A stretch of DNA of 64,000 nt from Pseudomonas purpurea (GTDB taxonomy: Bacteria; Pseudomonadota; Gammaproteobacteria; Pseudomonadales; Pseudomonadaceae): NCBI RefSeq assembly GCF_039908635.1, contig NZ_CP150918.1:1-64000 (forward strand), given 5' to 3'. The translations under genes were made by a program, and so were the position numbers. The notes under the pieces were generated by a model. That model made no database searches. It saw only the letters and a list, made by a program, of their open reading frames with translations, and had not been told where the DNA came from. Shown here one piece after another: positions 11,805-21,102 of the stretch. Numbering within the stretch: the first letter of the stretch is position 1; the number at the start of each line of letters is the position of its first letter.

Positions 11805-14114
11805 ATGAAGCGTTGGCCAAGGAAGGAGGGTCGTGAACCGACCCAGGCCCAGCACCTGTTCCGGCGCATGGTCCGCGAGTGGTTGTGGGTCAGCCTGATC
11901 CTGTTGCCGCTGACCGCCCTCCTGTCCTTGAGCCATGGCCTGACCCTCAGCAATCTCCTGTACGACAACCTGCGCCGGCTCAGCCCGTTGGCGGTCGACC
12001 CGCGCATCCTCATCGTCACCATCGACGACTACAGCCTGCAACAGTTGGGACAGTGGCCATGGCGGCGAACCCTGCACGCCGACCTGCTCGACCGGCTCAG
12101 CGCCGCTCACGCCAAGGGTGTGCTGTTCGATGTGATCTTCAGTGAACCGGCCAAACTCCCCGAAAACGACCAGCGCCTGGCGCAGGCAATGTGCCGCAAC
12201 GGCATGGTGTTCATTCCGTTGCTGCGCGAAGGCGTGGCGCGTTTTGGCCAGCCGTTGGGCGAGATCGAACCGGTGCCTCCCCTGAGCGAATGCGCCAGGG
12301 AAGTGGGACATATCAACGCAGAGGCCGATGAAGACGGCATCGTGCGCAGCGTGTACCTGCGCGAGGGGCCGGAAGACAAACCGCGTGCGCAGTTGGCGTG
12401 GCTGCTCTATCGGCTGGTGACGGGCAACGGGCCGAATGCGATGCCGGGTTCTCACGACCCGCAAACGATTCAAGGCTGGCAGCGCGACCACGAAGTGCGC
12501 ATCCCTTTCATCAGCGATCAGGCCGGTTTCCCGAGCGTGCCATATGTCAGCGTATTACGCGGCGAAGTTCCGCCCGAGCTGCTGCGTGACCGGCTGATCC
12601 TGATCGGTTCCACTGCCCCCGGCCTGGGTGATCGCTACGTAACGCCGCAGTCGGCGAGCATCGGCACCACGGCGGGCATCGAGATTCAGGCCAACCTGCT
12701 CAACGGTCTGTTGCAACAGCGCAGCATCGTCACCCTGGACGATGGTCCGGCGACGCTGTTTTCGGTGTCCATCGTCGCGTTGCTGCTGGGCTTGCTGTTG
12801 TTCCGTGCCCGCCGCGCCTTGTGGCTGACCCTGGGCTGCATGATCGTCGCCCTGCTCGCTTCATGCCTGTTGCTCAGGTTTGGCTGGTGGTGGTCACCCG
12901 CCGCGAGCCTGGTCGCCATGCTGCTGGGTTATTTGATCTGGAACTGGCGGCGCCTGAGCGCGGTGCTCGCCTATTTCGGCTGGGAGCTGGCGCGGCTCGA
13001 CAGCGAACCGAAAGTCTTTCCCGAACGCCGCCGCATCCAGGCGCCGGCGGGCGACGTGTTGCAGGGGCAGATCATCGCCCTTGAGCAAGCCATGAGCCGC
13101 ACCCGTGACACTCGACGGTTTATCGCCGACGGCCTGGAGTACCTGCCAGTGGCAACGCTGATCAGCGACCCGGGCGGACGCATTCTGCTGGCCAACCGCA
13201 ATGCCCGCAGTGTGTTTGCCTGTGACCTGGTGGGCTCGGACTTGCTGGAGTGTCTGACCGCGCTGGGCTATCCGATGGCGTCCGAGAAGGTTCGCCCGAC
13301 GTTGTCCTCGCTCGAACCGCTGGAGTTTCGTGATGTGCAAGCGCGCAGCCTGCGCCTGGACCGGGCCGCGTTGCTGCCGGCCGAAGGCGATATGCCCATC
13401 GGCTGGTTGCTCAGCCTCACCGACCTGAGTGTCGAGCGCGATGCCGAAGAGCAGCGGGCGGTGCTGTTGCGTTTTCTCTCCCACGACCTGCGCGCACCGC
13501 ATTCGGCGATTCTGGCGCTGCTGGACGTTCAGTACCACCAAGGCTCGGGTGACCGCCCGCTGCTCAGCCAGATCGAGCTGCAAGTGCGCAAGGCGTTGAG
13601 CCTGACCGAGGCGTTCGTGCAATTGGCCAAGGCCGAATCCGAGGTGTATCAGTTTGAACCGAGCATGTTTGCCATGCTGCTGCTCGATGCGTTCGACCAG
13701 GCCATGAGCATCGCGCAACTCAAGCACATCCAGTTGCTGCATGACTTGGACGATGACGCCCAGGACGTGGTGCTGGCCGATCAGTCACTGCTGACCCGCG
13801 CCTTGTTCAATCTGCTGGAAAACGCCATCAAGTACAGCCCGGCCGGTTCGCAGGTCAGTGTGCGGGTGAGTGGCGCACAAGGCTGGCTGAGCTGCGAAAT
13901 TACCGATCAGGGCCAAGGCATTGCGCCCGCTGAGCTGCCGGAGTTGTTCAGTCAGTACCGGCGTTTTGCATCGTCGCAGGGCAGTGACGGGTTGGGTCTC
14001 GGGTTGTCGATGGTCAAAGCGGTGGTGGACCGCCATGGCGGGCGGATTGACTGTGAAAGCCAGGTGGGACGAGGTACGACATTCAGCGTGCGGTTGCCGC
14101 TGCTGGATGAATGA
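11805..14114 (+). CDS. CHASE2-domain sensor histidine kinase
   Basis: 769 residues from ATG 11805. One N-terminal membrane helix (about 25-45) is followed by a periplasmic CHASE2 domain (about 50-295, with ILIVTIDDYSLQQLGQWPW and the typical VLFDVIFSEP), three closely spaced helices (about 310-375), a PAS-like segment (about 430-540), the H-box FLSHDLRAP with His560, and a HATPase domain (LFNLLENAIKYSP, DQGQGIAP, GLGLGLSMVKAVV). It should phosphorylate the response regulator at 9186-9914. The FecR gene just upstream suggests a periplasmic input. The signal sensed is unknown. A bidirectional terminator follows. Confidence 0.88.
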   Translation: MKRWPRKEGREPTQAQHLFRRMVREWLWVSLILLPLTALLSLSHGLTLSNLLYDNLRRLSPLAVDPRILIVTIDDYSLQQLGQWPWRRTLHADLLDRLSAAHAKGVLFDVIFSEPAKLPENDQRLAQAMCRNGMVFIPLLREGVARFGQPLGEIEPVPPLSECAREVGHINAEADEDGIVRSVYLREGPEDKPRAQLAWLLYRLVTGNGPNAMPGSHDPQTIQGWQRDHEVRIPFISDQAGFPSVPYVSVLRGEVPPELLRDRLILIGSTAPGLGDRYVTPQSASIGTTAGIEIQANLLNGLLQQRSIVTLDDGPATLFSVSIVALLLGLLLFRARRALWLTLGCMIVALLASCLLLRFGWWWSPAASLVAMLLGYLIWNWRRLSAVLAYFGWELARLDSEPKVFPERRRIQAPAGDVLQGQIIALEQAMSRTRDTRRFIADGLEYLPVATLISDPGGRILLANRNARSVFACDLVGSDLLECLTALGYPMASEKVRPTLSSLEPLEFRDVQARSLRLDRAALLPAEGDMPIGWLLSLTDLSVERDAEEQRAVLLRFLSHDLRAPHSAILALLDVQYHQGSGDRPLLSQIELQVRKALSLTEAFVQLAKAESEVYQFEPSMFAMLLLDAFDQAMSIAQLKHIQLLHDLDDDAQDVVLADQSLLTRALFNLLENAIKYSPAGSQVSVRVSGAQGWLSCEITDQGQGIAPAELPELFSQYRRFASSQGSDGLGLGLSMVKAVVDRHGGRIDCESQVGRGTTFSVRLPLLDE

Positions 14115-14133
14115 TGGCGGGTAAACAGGCATA

Positions 14134-14163
14134 AAAAACCGGCTAAAATCGCCGGTTTTTTTG
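14134..14163. terminator. Bidirectional terminator between the kinase gene and the acyltransferase gene
   Basis: Stem AAACCGGC/GCCGGTTT with a 7-base loop, flanked by an A-run on the left and a T-run on the right, so it can end transcription on both strands. It lies between two convergent genes. Confidence 0.88.
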
Positions 14164-14275
14164 TGTCGTGAAAACTTATGCACGTTTTTCCGTGTTTTAT
14201 GAGCTTAAGAAATATGTATATAAATCATAAGCCTAGTGAGCAAATCAGACGCTTTTCAGAAAAACAGTGCACAGG

Positions 14276-14284
14276 TTATCCACA
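14276..14284 (+). other. Perfect DnaA box in an AT-rich convergent gap
   Basis: TTATCCACA is the consensus DnaA-binding 9-mer. It lies at the right end of a roughly 125-bp AT-rich gap (14164-14289), which has no gene. A related 9-mer, TTATGCACG, lies at its left end near 14178. DnaA binding is an inference. Confidence 0.5.
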
Positions 14285-14289
14285 GAATC

Positions 14290-15060
14290 TCAAACGGCTT
14301 CTTTGTCCGCCGCTGTGGGCAGCGGTGGCAGCGAACCCATGTCGCGCTGGGTCTGCTCGTTCCAGGCCGCTGCGCGGTCATTGAGTTCGGCAATTGCCCG
14401 AGGCCCGGTGCCTTCGGCGTACATCGGCGCGCCGATGACCACCGTAATGACCCCCGGCTTTTTCGCCCAACCGGTTTTCGGCCAGAACTTGCCGGCGTTG
14501 TGGGCGATGGGCAGCACTGGCAGTTGCGCGTTGACCGCAAGCGCCGTACCGCCCCGGGAAAACTTGCCCACGGTGCCGAACGGAACGCGGGTGCCTTCCG
14601 GGAAGATCAGCACCCAGACATTGTCCTTGAGCAGTTCATCGCCCTTCTTGGCCACATGCTTGAGCGCGGCTTTCGGGTTGTCGCGATCGATGGCGATCGG
14701 TCGCAGCATGGCCATCGCCCAGCCAAAGAACGGCACATAGAGCAGTTCGCGCTTGAGCACCTGGCTCAGCGGCTGGAAGTAGGCCGACAGGAAAAACGTT
14801 TCCCAGGTGCTTTGGTGGTTCGACAGGATCACGCATTGGCGTTCCGGGATGTTCTCGGCGCCTTTGACTTCATAGCGAATGCCCAGGAACACTTTGCTCA
14901 GCCACAACGCGCAGCGGCACCAGTAGACGTTGATGAAACGGTAGCGCGCCTTGAACGGCAGGAAAGGCGCGATAAAAAAGCTCAGGCTGCACCAGAGCAA
15001 CGAGCTGGTGCCCAGCAGCAGGTAAAAAAGAAAGGTTCTGATTGCCTGCAAGATCGACAT
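14290..15060 (-). CDS. 1-acyl-sn-glycerol-3-phosphate acyltransferase (PlsC family)
   Basis: 256 residues, an LPLAT-family enzyme that transfers an acyl chain to lysophosphatidic acid in phospholipid synthesis. The catalytic NHQSTWE (His82, Glu87) and the substrate-binding FPEGTR (153-158) are intact, and hydrophobic segments near residues 10-35 anchor it to the inner membrane. It is the last gene of the minus-strand series glyQ-glyS-gmhB-acyltransferase, the usual pseudomonad order. The exact acyl acceptor cannot be read from the sequence. Confidence 0.92.
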   Translation of the reverse strand: MSILQAIRTFLFYLLLGTSSLLWCSLSFFIAPFLPFKARYRFINVYWCRCALWLSKVFLGIRYEVKGAENIPERQCVILSNHQSTWETFFLSAYFQPLSQVLKRELLYVPFFGWAMAMLRPIAIDRDNPKAALKHVAKKGDELLKDNVWVLIFPEGTRVPFGTVGKFSRGGTALAVNAQLPVLPIAHNAGKFWPKTGWAKKPGVITVVIGAPMYAEGTGPRAIAELNDRAAAWNEQTQRDMGSLPPLPTAADKEAV

Positions 15061-15143
15061 GGCCGCGTTTACCGTTGCGGGGCTGTGCCCGCCTGTTAAA
15101 AGCGCGCTCCCGAACAGTCCTTGATCAGGATGTCAGAATCGCT

Positions 15144-15677
15144 CTAGTTGTTGATAAGTTCTGCGGCAATCGCCGCCAGATCGTCAAAAATCAAAGTTCC
15201 TGCCGGCAGGGTCTTGCCCTGAGTCTTTTCGCCTTTTCCGGTTTTTACCAAAACTGGCTGACAGTCGACGGCTTTTGCCGCCTCCAGGTCACCGAGACTG
15301 TCGCCAACGAACCACAGGTCAGTCAGCGCCACGTCGTAATGTGCGGCAATGGTTTTCAGCATGCCGGGTTTGGGCTTGCGACAGTCGCAGCCCTCGTCTG
15401 GCCCGTGAGGACAATAGACGATCAGACCGACCTCGCCACCCTGCTCCGCCACCAGCGTGCGCAAGCGCGTGTGCATGGCGTCCAGGGTCGCGACATCGTA
15501 GTAGCCGCGAGCAATGCCCGACTGGTTGGTAGCAACCGCTACCGTCCAGCCGGCCTTGCTCAACTGCGCGATGGCTGCGATCGAGCCGGGGAGCGGAATC
15601 CACTCCGCCACCGACTTGATGTAAGCGTCGGAGTCGTAGTTGATCACCCCGTCCCGATCGAGAATCAGCAGTTTCAA
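15144..15677 (-). CDS. gmhB: D-glycero-beta-D-manno-heptose 1,7-bisphosphate 7-phosphatase
   Basis: A HAD-type phosphatase that removes the 7-phosphate in ADP-heptose synthesis for the lipopolysaccharide inner core. The 177-residue protein has the nucleophile motif LDRDGVIN (Asp7 and Asp9), TNQSGIARG, the zinc-binding Cys/His group CPHGPDEGCDCRKPKPG, and the late HAD motif FVGDSLGDLEAA. Length and motifs match GmhB. It lies 6 bases after glyS on the same strand and is probably co-transcribed. Confidence 0.95.
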   Translation of the reverse strand: MKLLILDRDGVINYDSDAYIKSVAEWIPLPGSIAAIAQLSKAGWTVAVATNQSGIARGYYDVATLDAMHTRLRTLVAEQGGEVGLIVYCPHGPDEGCDCRKPKPGMLKTIAAHYDVALTDLWFVGDSLGDLEAAKAVDCQPVLVKTGKGEKTQGKTLPAGTLIFDDLAAIAAELINN

Positions 15678-15683
15678 ACAGGC

Positions 15684-17738
15684 TTACCCCAGCAGCGAAA
15701 TGTCGGCGACGCCGAGGAACAGGCCACGCAGACGTGCCAGCAACGCGTAACGGTTGGCACGTACCTTGGGGTCTTCAGCATTGACCATTACAGCTTCGAA
15801 GAACGCATCGACCGGCTCGCGCAAGGCGGCCAGGCGCGCCAGCGATTCGCTGTACTGGCGGGCTGCGGCCATTGGCTGCACCGCTTGATCCGCTTGCTGG
15901 ATCGCCGAGTACAGGGAGAACTCGTTGGCGTTGTCGAAGTACTTGGCTTCAACGGTGGTCGGTACGCTGCCTTCGAGCTTGCCCAGCAGGTTCGATACGC
16001 GCTTGTTAACCGCCGCCAGTGCTGCGGCTTCCGGCAATTTGCGGAAGGCTTGCACCGCTTGTACGCGCTGATCGAAGTCCAGCGCCGAACCCGGCTTCAG
16101 GGCACGAACCGACAGGTAAGTCGCCACTTCCACGCCTTCGTCTTCGTAACGGGCACGCAGACGGTCGAAGATGAATTCGAGCACCGAATCCGCCAGGCCT
16201 GCAGCCTTGACCTTGGTGCCGAACGCATTGACGGCGAAGGCCACGGCGTCGGTCAGGTCCAGGTCGAGCTTCTTGTCGATCAGGATACGCAACACACCCA
16301 GCGCTGCACGGCGCAGGGCATACGGGTCTTTGCTGCCGGTGGGCAGCATGCCGATACCGAAAATGCCCACCAGGGTGTCGAGCTTGTCGGCAATGGCCAC
16401 GGCCGCACCGGTCAGGGTGGTCGGCAGTTCAGCGCCGGCACCACGCGGCATGTATTGCTCGTTCAGTGCCAGGGCAACGTCTTGCTGCTCGCCATCGTTG
16501 AGGGCGTAGTAGTAACCGGCGACGCCTTGCATCTCCGGGAACTCACCGACCATTTCGGTCGCCAGGTCGCACTTGGACAGAATGCCTGCGCGTGCCGCCC
16601 ACTGGGCGTTGCCGCCAATGCGTGGTGCGATGAACGCGGCCAGTTTGGAAATGCGCTCGGCCTTGTCGTAGACGCTGCCGAGTTTTTCCTGGAACACCAC
16701 GTTTTGCAGGCGCAGGTTGAAGTCTTCGAGCTTCTGCTTCTTGTCTTGCTTGAAGAAGAACTCGGCGTCGGTCAGGCGTGGGCGAACCACTTTCTCGTTA
16801 CCGTCGATGATCTGCTGCGGGTCTTTGCTCTCGATGTTGGCCACGGTAATGAAACGTGGCAGCAACTTGCCGTCGGCATCCAGCAGGCAGAAGTACTTCT
16901 GGTTGTCCTGCATGGTGGTGATCAGCGCTTCTTGCGGCACATCGAGGAAACGTTCCTCGAACGAGCACACCAGCGGCACTGGCCATTCGACCAATGCGGT
17001 CACTTCGTCGAGCAGGCTCGGCGGAACGATGGCAGTACCTTCCTGCATCGTGGCCAGTTCGGCGGTGCGTTTGCTGATCAGCTCGCGACGCTCATTGGCA
17101 TCGGCCAGGACGTAAGCGGCACGCAGGTCGTTCAGGTAATTGGCCGGCGTGGTGATACGCACGTTTTCCGGGTGATGGAAACGGTGACCACGGGAATCGC
17201 GACCGGCCTTCTGCGCCAGGATGGTGCAGTCGACCACCTGGTCGCCGAGCAGCATCACCAGCCATTGGGTCGGCCGAACGAATTCTTCCTTGCGAGCGCC
17301 CCAACGCATGCGTTTCGGGATCGGCAGGTCGTTCAGCGAGTCTTCGACGATGGTCGGCAACAGGCTGGCGGTCGGCTTGCCGGCGATGCTTTGGCTGTAA
17401 CGCAGCTTCGGCCCGCTCTGATCGATTTCGCTCAGCTCGACGCCGCACTTCTTGGCGAAGCCCAGGGCCGCTTGGGTCGGGTTGCCTTCGGCATCGAACG
17501 CGGCCTGACGTGGCGGGCCGTCGAGGTTGATGCTGCGGTCCGGCTGTTGAGTGGCCAGTGCAGTAATCAGCACGGCCAGACGACGCGGCGCGGCGTAGAC
17601 GGTTTTGGCTTCATAGCCCAGGCCGGCTGCTTGCAGGCCCTTGTCGATACCGGCCAGGAACGCTTCGGCCAGGGTGTTCAGCGCTTTGGGTGGCAGTTCT
17701 TCGGTGCCCAGTTCAACCAGGAAATCTTGAGCACTCAT
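15684..17738 (-). CDS. glyS: Glycyl-tRNA synthetase beta subunit
   Basis: 684 residues, the beta subunit of the bacterial alpha2beta2 glycyl-tRNA synthetase, needed for tRNA recognition. The start [20 protein letters not shown] is the typical N-terminus, and the C-terminal region has the [15 protein letters not shown] segment of the anticodon-binding domain. Its ATG overlaps the glyQ stop by 4 bases (ATGA), so the subunits are translationally coupled. A 927-codon open frame on the opposite strand is a GC-rich shadow. Confidence 0.98.
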   Translation of the reverse strand: MSAQDFLVELGTEELPPKALNTLAEAFLAGIDKGLQAAGLGYEAKTVYAAPRRLAVLITALATQQPDRSINLDGPPRQAAFDAEGNPTQAALGFAKKCGVELSEIDQSGPKLRYSQSIAGKPTASLLPTIVEDSLNDLPIPKRMRWGARKEEFVRPTQWLVMLLGDQVVDCTILAQKAGRDSRGHRFHHPENVRITTPANYLNDLRAAYVLADANERRELISKRTAELATMQEGTAIVPPSLLDEVTALVEWPVPLVCSFEERFLDVPQEALITTMQDNQKYFCLLDADGKLLPRFITVANIESKDPQQIIDGNEKVVRPRLTDAEFFFKQDKKQKLEDFNLRLQNVVFQEKLGSVYDKAERISKLAAFIAPRIGGNAQWAARAGILSKCDLATEMVGEFPEMQGVAGYYYALNDGEQQDVALALNEQYMPRGAGAELPTTLTGAAVAIADKLDTLVGIFGIGMLPTGSKDPYALRRAALGVLRILIDKKLDLDLTDAVAFAVNAFGTKVKAAGLADSVLEFIFDRLRARYEDEGVEVATYLSVRALKPGSALDFDQRVQAVQAFRKLPEAAALAAVNKRVSNLLGKLEGSVPTTVEAKYFDNANEFSLYSAIQQADQAVQPMAAARQYSESLARLAALREPVDAFFEAVMVNAEDPKVRANRYALLARLRGLFLGVADISLLG

Positions 17739-18688
17739 TGTGCTGCCTCCAGTTTAGCCAACACTTCATCACGCAAATCCGGGGTCGCCATCGGGAAGCC
17801 CAGCTTGGCGCGCGCCAGCAGGTAGGCTTGCGCAACGGAACGCGCCAGGGTGCGCACACGCAGAATGTATTGCTGACGCGCGGTTACCGAGATTGCCCGG
17901 CGCGCATCCAGCAGGTTGAAGGTGTGCGAAGCCTTCAGGACCATTTCATAGCTTGGCAACGGCAGCGGCTGGTCGAGTTCGATCAGGCGCTTGGCTTCGC
18001 TTTCATAGAAATCGAACAGTTCGAACAGTTTCTCGACGTTGGCGTGTTCGAAGTTGTAAGTGGACTGCTCCACTTCGTTTTGGTGGAACACGTCGCCGTA
18101 GGTCACTTTGCCCATCGGGCCGTCAGCCCAGACCAGGTCGTAGACCGAGTCCACGCCTTGCAGGTACATGGCCAGGCGTTCCAGACCGTAGGTGATCTCG
18201 CCGGTCACCGGGTAGCACTCGATGCCGCCCGCTTGCTGGAAGTAAGTGAACTGCGTCACTTCCATGCCGTTGAGCCAGACTTCCCAGCCCAGACCCCAGG
18301 CACCCAGCGTTGGCGACTCCCAGTTGTCTTCGACGAAACGGATGTCGTGCACCAGCGGGTCGAGGCCCACGTGCTTGAGGGAGCCCAGGTACAGTTCCTG
18401 GAAGTTGTCCGGGTTCGGCTTCAGGACGACCTGGAACTGGTAATAGTGCTGCAGACGGTTCGGGTTTTCGCCGTAGCGGCCGTCAGTCGGGCGACGACTG
18501 GGCTGCACATAAGCGGCGTTCCAGGTTTCCGGGCCGATGGCCCGCAGGAATGTTGCGGTGTGGAAAGTGCCGGCGCCTACTTCCATATCGTAGGGCTGAA
18601 GTACCACACAACCTTGCTCGGCCCAGTATTGCTGGAGGGCGAGGATCAAGTCTTGGAAGGTACGCACGGCTGGCGTAGGCTGGCTCAC
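17735..18688 (-). CDS. glyQ: Glycyl-tRNA synthetase alpha subunit
   Basis: 317 residues, the catalytic subunit that activates glycine and charges tRNA-Gly. The sequence opens [18 protein letters not shown] and includes the class II aminoacylation core ([32 protein letters not shown]). GTG at 18688 is taken as the start because AGGTGA lies 6 bases upstream and the family begins there. The in-frame GTG at 18697 lies inside that SD. It overlaps glyS by 4 bases and is divergent from tag. Confidence 0.97.
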   Translation of the reverse strand: MSQPTPAVRTFQDLILALQQYWAEQGCVVLQPYDMEVGAGTFHTATFLRAIGPETWNAAYVQPSRRPTDGRYGENPNRLQHYYQFQVVLKPNPDNFQELYLGSLKHVGLDPLVHDIRFVEDNWESPTLGAWGLGWEVWLNGMEVTQFTYFQQAGGIECYPVTGEITYGLERLAMYLQGVDSVYDLVWADGPMGKVTYGDVFHQNEVEQSTYNFEHANVEKLFELFDFYESEAKRLIELDQPLPLPSYEMVLKASHTFNLLDARRAISVTARQQYILRVRTLARSVAQAYLLARAKLGFPMATPDLRDEVLAKLEAAQ

Positions 18689-18769
18689 GAAATTCACCTG
18701 TTACTTGGGCTGCGATTTAAAGAGCGGGAGTATACCCGATTCGTTCGTGCGCACGCCCCCTGGAGCCTT

Positions 18770-19327
18770 ATGCCACGCTGCTTTTGGTGTTCCGATGATC
18801 CCGTATACATGGCTTATCACGATCAAGAGTGGGGCGTGCCGCTACGCGATGCGCAGCGCTTGTTCGAGTTGCTTTTGCTCGAAGGGTTCCAGGCCGGGCT
18901 GTCATGGATCACCGTCCTGAAGAAACGCGAGCGCTACCGCGAGGTGCTGTTCGGCTTCGACGTGCAGCGCGTGGCGCAGATGAGCGACGCGGAAATCGAC
19001 GAGTTGATGCTCGATCCGGGGATCATCCGCAACCGCCTCAAACTCAATGCCGCCCGGCGCAACGCTCAGGCCTGGCTGGCGCTGGAAGACCCGGTGGCAC
19101 TGCTCTGGTCGTTTGTCGGCGGCGTGCCCAAGGTCAATCATTTCAAGGACCGCAGCGAAGTGCCGGCCGTGACGCCGGTCGCTGTGGAGATGAGCAAAGC
19201 CCTGAAAAAGGCTGGCTTCACCTTCGTCGGTCCGACCATTTGCTACGCCTTGATGCAGGCCTCGGGCATGGTCATGGATCACACCCTCGAGTGTGATCGC
19301 TACGCCACCTTGGCCAACGGTGGTTAG
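18770..19327 (+). CDS. tag: DNA-3-methyladenine glycosylase I
   Basis: 185 residues, a base-excision enzyme removing 3-methyladenine from alkylated DNA. The zinc-binding residues of the Tag family are present at both ends (Cys4 and His17; H-x3-C in the terminal DHTLECDRY), as is the active-site Glu38 in LLLEGFQAGLSW. The ATG follows TGGAG with a 5-base spacing; the same frame is open far upstream across glyQ, but only this start gives the family N-terminus MPRCFWC. Divergent from glyQ, with an 81-base gap that must hold both promoters. Confidence 0.95.
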   Translation: MPRCFWCSDDPVYMAYHDQEWGVPLRDAQRLFELLLLEGFQAGLSWITVLKKRERYREVLFGFDVQRVAQMSDAEIDELMLDPGIIRNRLKLNAARRNAQAWLALEDPVALLWSFVGGVPKVNHFKDRSEVPAVTPVAVEMSKALKKAGFTFVGPTICYALMQASGMVMDHTLECDRYATLANGG

Positions 19328-19383
19328 AATAGCCGGCTCGCGACACGGTTCATGATGTCGATTAAGAAGCTCAGGAGTGACCT

Positions 19384-20271
19384 GTGGAAAAGTTGAAAGG
19401 CGCCTTGCTGGTCGGCGCTCTGCGGTTATTCGCCCTGCTCCCGTGGCGGGCAGTGCAAGCGGTCGGTTCGGCGATTGGTTGGGTGATGTGGAAAACCCCC
19501 AACCGTTCCCGCGACGTCGTGCGCATCAACCTCGCCAAGTGTTTCCCCGACATGGACCCCGCCGAACGCGAGCGTCTGGCAGGCCAGAGCCTGATGGACA
19601 TCGGCAAGTCGCTGACCGAAAGCGCCTGCGCCTGGATCTGGCCGGCCCAGCGCTCCATCGACCTGGTGCGTGAAGTCGAAGGCCTCGAGGTGTTGAAGGA
19701 CGCGCTGGCCTCCGGCAAAGGCGTGGTCGGCATCACCAGCCACCTGGGCAACTGGGAAGTGCTGAACCACTTCTACTGCAACCAGTGCAAACCGATCATT
19801 TTCTATCGTCCACCCAAGCTCAAGGCTGTGGATGAGTTGCTGCGCAAGCAACGGGTGCAACTGGGCAACCGCGTCGCCGCGTCCACCAAGGAAGGCATCC
19901 TCAGCGTCATCAAGGAAGTGCGCAAGGGGGGAGCCGTGGGCATTCCGGCTGACCCGGAACCGGCCGAATCCGCCGGGATCTTCGTGCCCTTCTTCGCCAC
20001 CAAGGCCCTGACCAGCAAGTTCGTGCCGAACATGCTCGCCGGTGGCAAAGCCGTCGGGGTGTTCCTTCATGCCCTGCGCCTGCCGGACGGTTCAGGCTAC
20101 AAAGTGATTCTGGAAGCCGCGCCCGAAGACATGTACAGCACCGATACCGAGACGTCCTGCGCGGCCATGAGCCAGGTGGTCGAGAAGTATGTGCGGGCGT
20201 ACCCGAGCCAATACATGTGGAGCATGAAGCGTTTCAAGAAACGACCACCGGGCGAAGCGCGCTGGTACTGA
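19384..20271 (+). CDS. Lipid A biosynthesis late acyltransferase (LpxL/HtrB family)
   Basis: 295 residues, an inner-membrane enzyme adding a secondary acyl chain to Kdo-lipid A. The family active-site motif H-x4-E is present in TSHLGNWEVLNHF, and the N-terminal hydrophobic segment (about 5-30) anchors the protein. GTG start with GGAG 6 bases upstream. Pseudomonads carry more than one LpxL-type paralogue, and laurate versus other specificity cannot be told from sequence. Confidence 0.92.
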   Translation: MEKLKGALLVGALRLFALLPWRAVQAVGSAIGWVMWKTPNRSRDVVRINLAKCFPDMDPAERERLAGQSLMDIGKSLTESACAWIWPAQRSIDLVREVEGLEVLKDALASGKGVVGITSHLGNWEVLNHFYCNQCKPIIFYRPPKLKAVDELLRKQRVQLGNRVAASTKEGILSVIKEVRKGGAVGIPADPEPAESAGIFVPFFATKALTSKFVPNMLAGGKAVGVFLHALRLPDGSGYKVILEAAPEDMYSTDTETSCAAMSQVVEKYVRAYPSQYMWSMKRFKKRPPGEARWY

Positions 20272-20321
20272 CTCTCACTGGCATGATCTGTGGATAGTTT
20301 TGCGGGCAAACCCCATAGAAG

Positions 20322-20330
20322 TTATCCACA
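20322..20330 (+). other. Perfect DnaA box upstream of the PilZ gene
   Basis: TTATCCACA lies 24 bases before the PilZ ATG. A near-consensus inverted box (TGTGGATAG, one mismatch) lies at 20289-20297, so the 83-base gap carries two facing sites. DnaA control of the PilZ gene is an inference. Confidence 0.5.
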
Positions 20331-20354
20331 ACCGTTCAATCAAGGGCGCAGAAG

Positions 20355-20594
20355 ATGTCCGAACACCGCAAGTCATTTCGAATCAAGATCCAGCACGAGA
20401 GCTTCGGCGAGTGCCTGGGCCAGACCCGCAACCTGTCGACCAGCGGCGTCTATGTGAAACACCCGGCGCTGGCGGCCCTGGCCAAGGGCGCCGTGGTCTA
20501 TGGCCAGGTGCAGGACCTGCCGGTGATAGCGCCGCGTGTGCGCATGGAAGTGGTGCAGGTCGACGCTGAAGGCATCGGCCTGCGTTACCTCTGA
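20355..20594 (+). CDS. PilZ-domain protein
   Basis: 79 residues, about the size of a single PilZ domain, the c-di-GMP receptor fold. It begins MSEHRKSFRIKIQHES, with an Arg-rich start of the RxxxR kind, followed by NLSTSGVYVKHP (the DxSxxG-like motif with Asn for Asp) and the end EGIGLRYL. It lies after the lipid A acyltransferase. The residues usually needed for c-di-GMP are only partly kept, so ligand binding is uncertain. Confidence 0.82.
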   Translation: MSEHRKSFRIKIQHESFGECLGQTRNLSTSGVYVKHPALAALAKGAVVYGQVQDLPVIAPRVRMEVVQVDAEGIGLRYL

Positions 20595-20610
20595 GCTGAG
20601 TGTTTTTTGA

Positions 20611-20925
20611 TCAGTTGGCCAGTCGGTCGAGCTTTTTCAGGAACACCGTCATTTCCTTTTCTGCCTGTTTGTCGCCGTGGGCGCGGGCCGCTTCCAGGCC
20701 CTGCTCCCAAGCCTGACGGGCCGCCGCATGGTCGGCGAGCGCCAGATGGGCCTTGCCCAGCATCTTCCAGGCTGCCGAATACTTTGGATCGAACGCCACG
20801 CACCGGGTGAAATGCTCGACGGCCTTGGCGTTTTCCCCCAGGTCCAGATAACCCTTGCCCAACCCGAAGCGCAGCAGCGCGTTATCCATACCCTTGGCGA
20901 GCATTTTTTCCAGGGATTCGATCAT
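20611..20925 (-). CDS. Tetratricopeptide-repeat protein
   Basis: 104 residues with about two and a half TPR units: ALLRFGLGKGYLDLGENAKA, then VEHFTRCVAFDPKYSAAWKM, then LGKAHLALADHAAARQAWEQ. ATG at 20925 with AAGGAG 7 bases upstream; the frame runs further upstream across a repeat element, but that part is not protein-like. Soluble, probably a protein-binding adaptor. It lies downstream of trkA on the same strand, separated by a REP doublet. Confidence 0.85.
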   Translation of the reverse strand: MIESLEKMLAKGMDNALLRFGLGKGYLDLGENAKAVEHFTRCVAFDPKYSAAWKMLGKAHLALADHAAARQAWEQGLEAARAHGDKQAEKEMTVFLKKLDRLAN

Positions 20926-20957
20926 TTGTGGCTCCTTGAATGGGGGCGAATGTCTTC

Positions 20958-21088
20958 TGTGGCGAGGGAGCTTGCTCCCGTTCGAGTGCGAAGCGGTCGC
21001 AATTGGGCTGACGCGTTGTGTCAGAAAGAACAGAGTTGCAGATTTACGGCTGCTGCGCAGCCGAACGGGAGCAAGCTCCCTCGCCACA
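20958..21088. repeat. REP doublet (REPIN), GTGGCGAGGGAGCTTGCTCCC type
   Basis: Two inverted copies of a 22-23 bp REP unit (20958-20980 and 21066-21088) flank an approximately 85-bp variable spacer. The same family recurs at 28368-28501 and 40345-40477. It is the typical non-autonomous REPIN of P. fluorescens-group genomes. Confidence 0.9.
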
Positions 21089-21102
21089 AATTCAGTGCAG
21101 GA

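Noticed and set aside
15042..17825. 927-codon plus-strand open frame opposite glyS
   Set aside because: Shadow of glyS; the composition is Gln/Arg/His-rich and does not resemble any protein.
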